A stretch of 27,732 nucleotides of DNA from Thermoplasmatota archaeon. GTDB lineage: Archaea; Thermoplasmatota; Thermoplasmata; RBG-16-68-12; JAJISG01. Both the position numbers and the translations under genes were made by a program. Shown piece by piece: positions 22,188-27,732 of the stretch. Location: the NCBI GenBank assembly GCA_022848785.1, contig JAJISK010000004.1:1-27732 (forward strand). The letters are read 5' to 3'. Below the pieces are notes generated by a model. The model worked only from the letters and a program-made list of their open reading frames with translations. It searched no databases and was not told where the DNA came from. Within the stretch, counting starts at the first letter, position 1; every line of letters begins with the position of its first letter.

Positions 22188-22835
22188 GAGCTTCACGAGT
22201 TCCGGGAAGTCACGCGCCTCGAGATCGGGCTCGAGGCCCAGGGGATCCATCTCCCCACCCATGCGGTTGATCCAGAGGGCCTTCAGCCCGAAGGCCTTGG
22301 CGCCCATGATGTCGAAGGCGTTGGAGGAGACCATGCCGATGTCCGCGGGAGGGAGATCGAGGCGGGACGCTGCAAGCGCATAAACCTGAGGGGAAGGCTT
22401 GTAAATCCCGACTTCCTCGGCACTCAGGACCTGAGAGAAGAGATGGGAAGTGCCACTGCTCTTCAACAGGGCGCGGAGGAGAGCCGTCTCGCCGTTACTC
22501 AGGACCACCAGGGTGTAGCGGTCTTTCAGGATCTCCAAGGCCGGAACCGCATCCGGATACGGGGGCAGTCCGTTCCAGGCCTCCGAGAGGTCCTCCACCT
22601 CCTCCCCACTAAGCCCGACCTGAAGCCGGCTACTCGCGGCGGAGAGGGCCCTCTTCGTCACCTCAGAGAAGGTCAGAAACCGACCCATAAGGGCCACGAG
22701 AAATGTGTACTCCAGCTGCTTGCTCCTCCAGAGGGCCAGGAGTTCCTCGGCCCTCCTTACGCGTCCCTCCAGCCGCTCCACCAGGCCCTCGACATCGAAC
22801 AGGGTTCCGAAGACGTCGAACGCCAAGGCACGCAT
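22173..22835 (-). CDS. HAD-superfamily hydrolase, type II haloacid dehalogenase-like
   Basis: This 220-residue protein starts at ATG 22835 with GGAGGT upstream; the longer frame is a shadow of acs. Motif I is FDVFGTLFD with nucleophile D7. Motif II is VVLSNGE with Ser. The Lys motif is YKPSPQVY, and motif IV is VSSNAFDIMGAKAFGLKALWINR, the SSNxxDxxGA pattern of L-2-haloacid dehalogenases. The cap domain (about residues 15-95) contains EYTFLVALMGRF, like the type II subfamily. The substrate in vivo is unknown; a phosphatase is the alternative. Its 3' end overlaps the hydroxylase gene by 15 bp. Confidence 0.9.
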   Translation of the reverse strand: MRALAFDVFGTLFDVEGLVERLEGRVRRAEELLALWRSKQLEYTFLVALMGRFLTFSEVTKRALSAASSRLQVGLSGEEVEDLSEAWNGLPPYPDAVPALEILKDRYTLVVLSNGETALLRALLKSSGTSHLFSQVLSAEEVGIYKPSPQVYALAASRLDLPPADIGMVSSNAFDIMGAKAFGLKALWINRMGGEMDPLGLEPDLEARDFPELVKLLRKS

Positions 22836-22864
22836 AGAACCTCCGACGCGACCCGCCCATGCAC

Positions 22865-22872
22865 CTAAAAGG
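22865..22872 (-). promoter_or_regulatory. TATA-like box of the HAD gene
   Basis: The minus strand reads CCTTTTAG, centred 33 nt from ATG 22835, implying a short leader. It is weak evidence on its own. Confidence 0.35.
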
Positions 22873-23021
22873 TTCCCTCTCCCTCCCCAGGATCTGGCCC
22901 GAGGCCTTCGCTGCCTGGACACCGTTGGGGGCGAGAGTCCAGGGGGGATCCCCGCGCAAAGGATGAATAGAACCCGGCCATCATGCCTTTGAGACGGAGG
23001 AGGGGAACCGGAGGCGGAGCC

Positions 23022-24968
23022 GTGCCAGCCAGCAAGGCGATCGACGCGCTGTTGGAGGAGGGACGTCTGTTCCCACCCTCCAAGACGTTCGTGAAGCAGG
23101 CCAACGTAAGCGACCCGGCCGTCTATGAGGAAGCCCGCCAGGATTTCGAGGGATTCTGGGAACGCATGGCGGGAGACCTCCACTGGTCCCAGAAGTGGGA
23201 GAGGGTCCTCGACGACGACAATCCTCCCTTCTTTCAATGGTTCGTCGGCGGGAAGCTGAACGCCTCCTACAACTGCCTGGACCGGCACACGGCGGGACCG
23301 CGACGAAACAAGGCAGCCCTCATCTGGGAGGGGGAGCCCGGCGAGGTCCGGGTCTATACCTTTCAGATGCTCCAAGACGAGGTATGCCGCGTCGCCAACG
23401 GCCTCAGGAAGCTGGGGGTCCGGAAAGGCGACGTGGTTACCGTCCACCTCCCCATGATTCCCGAACTCCCCATCGTCATGCTCGCATGCGCCCGGATCGG
23501 AGCGATTCACAGCGTCGTCTTCGCCGGCTTCTCCGCCGAGGCCCTGGCCACGCGCATGGAGGATGCCGAGAGCCGTATCCTCGTTACCTGCGACGGGTAC
23601 TACCGTCGAGGCCAGGTCGTCGACCAACAGGCGAAGGCGTCGGAGGCCCTGGACGCGCTTCCCTTCGCCGTAGACAAGGTCGTCTACGTCCGCAGGATTG
23701 GCACGGACGTCGCCCGAGAGGAGGGGCGAGACCTTTGGTGGGACGAGCTGTTGCAGGAATCCTCCCGCTGCGAGCCGGAAGGGATGGATGCCGAGGACGT
23801 TCTGTTTATCATGTACACGAGCGGGACGACCGGGAGGCCCAAGGGGGTCGTCCACACCACGGGGGGCTACCTGACCTTCGTCGCGGCCACCCACCGCTGG
23901 ATCTTCGACGTCAAGGAGACGGACGTGTACTGGTGCGCCGCCGACATTGGCTGGATTACCGGCCATAGCTACATCGTCTACGGCCCCCTGGCCAACGGGA
24001 CCACGACTTTTCTCTACGAAGGCGCCCCGGACTGGCCGGAGAAGGACCGCCTCTGGCGGATCGTGGAGCGGTATGGGGTCAACATCCTCTACACCGCCCC
24101 GACGCTCATCCGAGCGGTCATGAAGTGGGGGGAGGAGTATCCCCGGTCGCGCGACCTCTCCAGCCTCCGCCTCTTGGGGACGGTGGGGGAGCCCATCAAC
24201 CCCGAGGCATGGCTCTGGTACTGGAAGCATATCGGAGGGGAGAAGGCGCCTATCGTCGACACGTGGTGGCAGACGGAGACCGGGGGCATCCTGATTACCC
24301 CCCTCCCGGGCATCACCACGTTGAAGCCGGGCGCCGCAACGCTGCCCTTCCCCGGGATCGAGGCCGCCATCCTGGACGACGGGGGGAACCCTGTGCCCGA
24401 GGGCCAAGGAGGCTGGCTTGTGATTACGCGCCCGTGGCCCGGTATGCTCCGTACCCTCTGGAAGGATCCAGATCGGTACGTCGAGACCTACTTCGGGAAG
24501 TATGGGGCGAAGACCTACGTCGCCTGGGACGCGGCGAGGCGGGATGAGAACGGCTACTACATCCTCATGGGACGCCTCGACGACGTCCTCAACGTGGCCG
24601 GCCACCGGTTGAGCACGTGGGAGTTGGAAAGTGCCCTGGTGAGCCATCCCGCCGTGGCCGAGGCGGCCGTCGTGGGCGTCAGCCACCCCGTGAAGGGCGA
24701 AGTGCCCTTCGCGTTCGCGATCCTCCGGGCTGGTCGTCAGGCCAGCGACGAGCTGGAGAAGGAGCTCACGGCGCACGTGGCGGACGTCATCGGCCCCATT
24801 GCCAGGCCGGAGCGCGTCATCCTCACCCCCGACTTACCCAAGACCCGCAGCGGCAAGATCATGCGGCGCCTGCTCAAGGACATCGCGGAGGGGAGGCCCT
24901 TGGGGGATACCACCACCCTGCGAAATCCCGAGATCTGTGAGGTGCTGAAGAGCCTCGCGGCCGCCTGA
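23022..24968 (+). CDS. acs: Acetyl-CoA synthetase (AMP-forming)
   Basis: This 648-residue enzyme is read from GTG 23022, 7 nt after GGAGG (23010-23014). ATG 22983 is in frame but lies only about 15 nt past a TATA-like TGAATAGAA. The N-terminal ACS region (about 20-75) leads to [19 protein letters not shown] for ATP binding. [11 protein letters not shown] contains the tryptophan that limits the pocket to acetate or propionate, [15 protein letters not shown] follows, and the C-terminal [14 protein letters not shown] holds the acetylatable catalytic Lys. The usual TGD before GRLDDV reads AWD, retaining the ribose-binding Asp. It activates acetate to acetyl-CoA. It is probably functionally linked with the channel at 25310. 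Confidence 0.94.
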   Translation: MPASKAIDALLEEGRLFPPSKTFVKQANVSDPAVYEEARQDFEGFWERMAGDLHWSQKWERVLDDDNPPFFQWFVGGKLNASYNCLDRHTAGPRRNKAALIWEGEPGEVRVYTFQMLQDEVCRVANGLRKLGVRKGDVVTVHLPMIPELPIVMLACARIGAIHSVVFAGFSAEALATRMEDAESRILVTCDGYYRRGQVVDQQAKASEALDALPFAVDKVVYVRRIGTDVAREEGRDLWWDELLQESSRCEPEGMDAEDVLFIMYTSGTTGRPKGVVHTTGGYLTFVAATHRWIFDVKETDVYWCAADIGWITGHSYIVYGPLANGTTTFLYEGAPDWPEKDRLWRIVERYGVNILYTAPTLIRAVMKWGEEYPRSRDLSSLRLLGTVGEPINPEAWLWYWKHIGGEKAPIVDTWWQTETGGILITPLPGITTLKPGAATLPFPGIEAAILDDGGNPVPEGQGGWLVITRPWPGMLRTLWKDPDRYVETYFGKYGAKTYVAWDAARRDENGYYILMGRLDDVLNVAGHRLSTWELESALVSHPAVAEAAVVGVSHPVKGEVPFAFAILRAGRQASDELEKELTAHVADVIGPIARPERVILTPDLPKTRSGKIMRRLLKDIAEGRPLGDTTTLRNPEICEVLKSLAAA

Positions 24969-24990
24969 CTGGCTGACCAGGAGGATCGAG

Positions 24991-25013
24991 TCGCCTCGGC
25001 CCACATGAGGCGA
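24991..25013 (+). terminator. Stem-loop downstream of acs
   Basis: TCGCCTC (24991-24997) pairs perfectly with GAGGCGA (25007-25013) across a 9-nt loop, 22 nt after the acs stop. No T-run follows directly, so a 3'-end protecting structure is as likely as a terminator. Otherwise 25014-25282 shows no gene. Confidence 0.35.
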
Positions 25014-25282
25014 ACGCGCATCCTTATCCCTTGCTCGCCCGCACCTCGGGTTGTGTAGATCCGCCAAAGGTCTGTGGCCCTCGACGGATCCTCCCCCCCC
25101 TGCGCGGTGTCCAACATGGGGGACCGCAGAGCGATTCAGCGCAGGTACTGTCGTGCCCTACCGTTGACGGCGGACGATGCCACTACAAGGTGACGCCGTG
25201 AGGTTCGAGGAGATCTTTGACAAGGGCGACGGGGTGCGAAGGTCCTCCTCGCCCAACGACCGAAAGGCTCTTGAAGGGGTGA

Positions 25283-25289
25283 CATATTA
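25283..25289 (+). promoter_or_regulatory. TATA box of the AmiS/UreI-like gene
   Basis: CATATTA is centred 24-25 nt before GTG 25310. It predicts a leaderless transcript and supports that start. Confidence 0.5.
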
Positions 25290-25309
25290 CGCCCTCGGGG
25301 GAGCAGGTA

Positions 25310-25858
25310 GTGCATATCGACCCAGTTTTGGCCCTGACAGCGACGGCGCTTATGTTCTACGGATTGAATTTCTTCGTCTTTGGGATGGTCCTCTTAGGTC
25401 GCGGAGAGCTGAAGGATGCTGGTCCGATCTTTCTTGCCGCTGGGGGGATCAACGCGCTCATCGCGCTCATGGTCTTCAACACGCAGTTCGCGGCCGGGTC
25501 GGGGGAGTTCGTCATCATCGCCTTCCTCCTCCTCATCTTCGCGATCACATGGCTCGCCGCAGGGGTTATCGCAATCATGGGCCTCGGCGTCAAACCCGTC
25601 GGCAGCCTGGGCCTTTTCTTCGGGCTAGCCATGATCCCCTTCGCCGTGTTCGTCATCCAGGCAGGAGCGGAAGTGCCCATCTGGCAATGGCTGACGATCA
25701 ACATCATTTCCTGGAGCTGGGTGTTCTTTACGCTGCCGCTCGCCTTCCTGTGGAACGTGATTAGCCCGAAGGTTGCAGGCTGGAGCTTCGTCATCCAGGC
25801 GTTCTACACCCTCTTCATTCCGGCGGCTCTTTTGATAATGGGCGTGGTCATTCAGTAG
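25310..25858 (+). CDS. AmiS/UreI-family channel (urea/short amide or carboxylate)
   Basis: This 182-residue polytopic protein has GTG 25310 as predicted start; ATG 25351 (MFYGLN) is the alternative. There are six likely helices, at about residues 4-26, 34-55, 64-90, 98-117, 126-148 and 156-181. The family hallmark is helix 1 containing an amphipathic GLNFFVFGMVLLG and a C-terminal pattern W..VFFTLPLAFLW...AGW..V..AFYTLFIPAALL, as in UreI/AmiS. Characterised relatives transport urea or short amides; acetate or other small solutes are possible. Its position between acs and a fatty-acyl-CoA ligase suggests a carboxylate or amide, not urea, and no urease genes are visible. Confidence 0.72.
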   Translation: MHIDPVLALTATALMFYGLNFFVFGMVLLGRGELKDAGPIFLAAGGINALIALMVFNTQFAAGSGEFVIIAFLLLIFAITWLAAGVIAIMGLGVKPVGSLGLFFGLAMIPFAVFVIQAGAEVPIWQWLTINIISWSWVFFTLPLAFLWNVISPKVAGWSFVIQAFYTLFIPAALLIMGVVIQ

Positions 25859-25964
25859 CACAGCGGGCACTCGGCGCCGAATCCGCCTACCCTGGGCCTG
25901 GATGCCGGAGGCCGATCATGCTTCCACTCCGGGGTCCCCCCGCGCAAGCCAGGAGGACCGTATA

Positions 25965-25974
25965 GCTAAATAAG
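25965..25974 (+). promoter_or_regulatory. TATA box upstream of the acyl-CoA ligase
   Basis: GCTAAATAAG is centred about 111 nt before ATG 26081, which would give a leader near 80 nt. A second candidate, CCTTATG near 26022-26028, would shorten it. Which one is used cannot be decided here. The rest of 25859-26080 holds no gene. Confidence 0.4.
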
Positions 25975-26080
25975 CGTGCCAGTTCCTTGAGGGGAATCCC
26001 TGGCGATGGGTTCGTCGTCGCCCTTATGCGTTGCCTTGTCATGGCCGCCAGGAATGCCTGGAAAGGGTGGACAACACGGG

Positions 26081-27732
26081 ATGAGCGGAAGAGTAAAGAG
26101 CTTGATGATGGATTTTCAGCTGACCCTGCCCCCTCTCCTGAAGCGGGCGGGAACGTACTTCGGGCCGGTTGAAATCGTCAGCAGGATGCCTGACAAGTCC
26201 TATCACCGATACACCTACAGGGATTTTCACGACCGGGCACTTCGTCTGGCCGCTGGCTTGACCAAGGCGGGCCTGAATCGAGGAGAACGGGTGGCCACTC
26301 TGATGTGGAACCACTATGCCCACCTGGAAGCCTACTTTGGCATCCCCTCGGCCGGATTTGTGGTCCACACCCTCAACCTGAGATTGCACCCCTCGGAGAT
26401 CGCCTACATTGTCGACCATGCAGAGGACCGAATTCTCATCGTGGACGACGTTCTCCTTCCGCTATTCGACCAGTTCAAAGATGAGGCCGAGCTGGAAGAG
26501 GTCATCGTGGTCCCCCTGACAGGGAAGTCTGTGCCGGACGGGTACACGAGTTACGAGGAGTTCATCGGGGGGGAGGATGGGGAATTCGAGTTCCCCGACC
26601 TCAAGGAGGACGAGGCCGCCGGCATGTGCTACACCTCCGGGACCACCGGAAGGCCCAAGGGGGTGCTCTACTCCCACCGAGCCATCGTCCTCCACTCCTT
26701 CGTCTCCGCCATGGCCGCAGGCCTCGGCCTGAGACAGAACGACGCGATCTGCCCCGTGGTCCCCATGTTCCACGCCAATGCCTGGGGACTGCCCTTCACG
26801 TCGACGATGATCGGAGCCAGCCAGGTCTTCCCCGGTCCCCACATGGACCCCGTAAACCTGCTGGAGCTTCTTTCCCACGAGAAGGTCACCCTCAGCGCAG
26901 GCGTCCCGACGCTGTGGATTGGGATGCTGAACGAGCTGGAGAAGGACGCGAGCCGGTGGGACCTCTCCTCGCTCCATACGCTCGTGGTGGGAGGCGCCGC
27001 GGCGCCCGAGGCCCTCATCCGGGGCTTCGACCGCCACGGTATCAAGGTCCTGCACGCGTGGGGCATGACGGAGATGGCGCCCCTCGGAACGGTGTCGCGC
27101 CTGAAGAGCTACCTTCGGGACCTGTCCAAGGAGGAGAAGTACGGGTACCTAACGAAGCAGGGCCTGCCCGTACCCTTCGTGGAGGCGCGCGTCAGGACCG
27201 TGGAGGAAGGGAAGGAGGTGCCCTGGGACGGCCAGACCATGGGCGAGCTCCAGGTCAGGGGGCCGTGGATTGCGGAGGGCTACTACCGCAGGCCCGATTT
27301 CGCGGACAGCTGGACCGAAGACGGCTGGCTCCGGACGGGGGACGTCGTGACTGTGGACGACGAGGGCTACATCCTGATCACCGATCGGACGAAAGACCTC
27401 GTGAGGTCGGGCGGTGAGTGGATTAGCTCTGTGGCGTTGGAGAACGCTATGATGGCCCACCCGACCGTGAGCGAGGCCGCTGTGGTCGCGATCCCTCACC
27501 CCAAGTGGGGGGAGAGACCCCTAGCCGCGGTCGTCCTTAAGGAGGGCCAGAGCGCCGATGCCTCTGAGCTGCGAGAGTTCCTGGCGCCCAATTTCCCCAA
27601 GTGGTGGCTCCCCGACGCAATCGTGTTTCTGGAGGAAATCCCCAAGACCTCCGTGGGCAAGTTCCTGAAGTCGCAGCTGAGGCAGGAGTACAAGGACTGG
27701 AAGTGGGGGGAGAGCGAGCGCGGTCGGAATCG
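26081..27732 (+). CDS. Medium/long-chain fatty-acyl-CoA ligase (AMP-forming), truncated by the window end
   Basis: At least 550 codons run from ATG 26081 ([20 protein letters not shown]) to the right edge without a stop. It is an ANL-superfamily ligase. [20 protein letters not shown] is the ATP/AMP motif. [19 protein letters not shown] and VFPGPHMDP resemble the Thermus-type long-chain acyl-CoA synthetase gate region. [26 protein letters not shown] and [16 protein letters not shown] come next, and [14 protein letters not shown] carries the C-terminal catalytic Lys near residue 529. It activates a fatty acid through an acyl-AMP intermediate. Chain length cannot be fixed from sequence alone. 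It probably ends just beyond the window, since the final motif is already passed. Confidence 0.93.
   Translation, partial: MSGRVKSLMMDFQLTLPPLLKRAGTYFGPVEIVSRMPDKSYHRYTYRDFHDRALRLAAGLTKAGLNRGERVATLMWNHYAHLEAYFGIPSAGFVVHTLNLRLHPSEIAYIVDHAEDRILIVDDVLLPLFDQFKDEAELEEVIVVPLTGKSVPDGYTSYEEFIGGEDGEFEFPDLKEDEAAGMCYTSGTTGRPKGVLYSHRAIVLHSFVSAMAAGLGLRQNDAICPVVPMFHANAWGLPFTSTMIGASQVFPGPHMDPVNLLELLSHEKVTLSAGVPTLWIGMLNELEKDASRWDLSSLHTLVVGGAAAPEALIRGFDRHGIKVLHAWGMTEMAPLGTVSRLKSYLRDLSKEEKYGYLTKQGLPVPFVEARVRTVEEGKEVPWDGQTMGELQVRGPWIAEGYYRRPDFADSWTEDGWLRTGDVVTVDDEGYILITDRTKDLVRSGGEWISSVALENAMMAHPTVSEAAVVAIPHPKWGERPLAAVVLKEGQSADASELREFLAPNFPKWWLPDAIVFLEEIPKTSVGKFLKSQLRQEYKDWKWGESERGRN

Noticed and set aside
22836..24776. 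The long N-terminal extension of the HAD frame
   Set aside because: It is antisense to acs. The real HAD begins at ATG 22835 with GGAGGT upstream.

Overview
The window looks like a piece of a GC-rich archaeal chromosome, most likely Thermoplasmatota (Thermoplasmata-type Euryarchaeota). The evidence is an archaeal/eukaryotic-type information toolkit (aRF1 with GGQ, proteasome-activating nucleotidase, MBF1, archaeal UMP kinase, fused ThiD-ThiN), TATA-box promoters about 26-30 nt upstream of many start codons (leaderless mRNAs), mixed ATG/GTG/TTG starts, and a large membrane-anchored PKD-domain surface protein. I cannot assign a species; the acyl-CoA and molybdenum-enzyme genes at the right end suggest a heterotroph.

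Layout. 1-3000 is an accessory, mobile-element-scarred segment: the probable right end of an IS200/IS605 (TnpB-type) element at the left edge, a second sequence resembling it, octamer tandem repeats and divergent direct repeats, a small membrane zinc-ribbon gene, the decayed C-terminus of one tyrosine recombinase, and an intact recombinase of a different type. 3200-8000 holds a decayed RecA/KaiC-like ATPase fused to zinc ribbons and TPRs, a HisA-like protein with a DUF2240-like gene, an MBF1 operon, PAN, and a 50-residue zinc ribbon. 8000-16100 is housekeeping: a membrane-anchored FKBP, ThiDN translationally coupled to a GT4 glycosyltransferase, an unknown small protein, the UMP kinase-ThpR operon, and the aRF1-ArgRS operon. 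16100-19700 carries the large surface protein and an unknown small gene. 19800-27732 is metabolic: an orphan molybdopterin hydroxylase large subunit, a HAD hydrolase, acetyl-CoA synthetase, an AmiS/UreI-type channel and a fatty-acyl-CoA ligase cut by the window end. The last three read as a carboxylate or amide uptake and activation cluster.

The gene arrangement is very compact. Five convergent gene pairs have stop codons that overlap or abut (around 5784, 7823, 8954, 11859 and 22180), and co-directional pairs overlap by 1-4 nt (5322, 10096, 14375). At least two promoters look bidirectional around a single near-palindromic TATA box (6554-6561 and 19711-19720).

I found no complete, clearly undescribed system. 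The best leads are the doubled TnpB-type right end beside two generations of integrases, the decayed-ATPase/zinc-ribbon/TPR protein, the structured intergenic region at 4452-4571, the orphan molybdenum hydroxylase subunit, and the AmiS-like channel between two acyl-CoA-forming enzymes.
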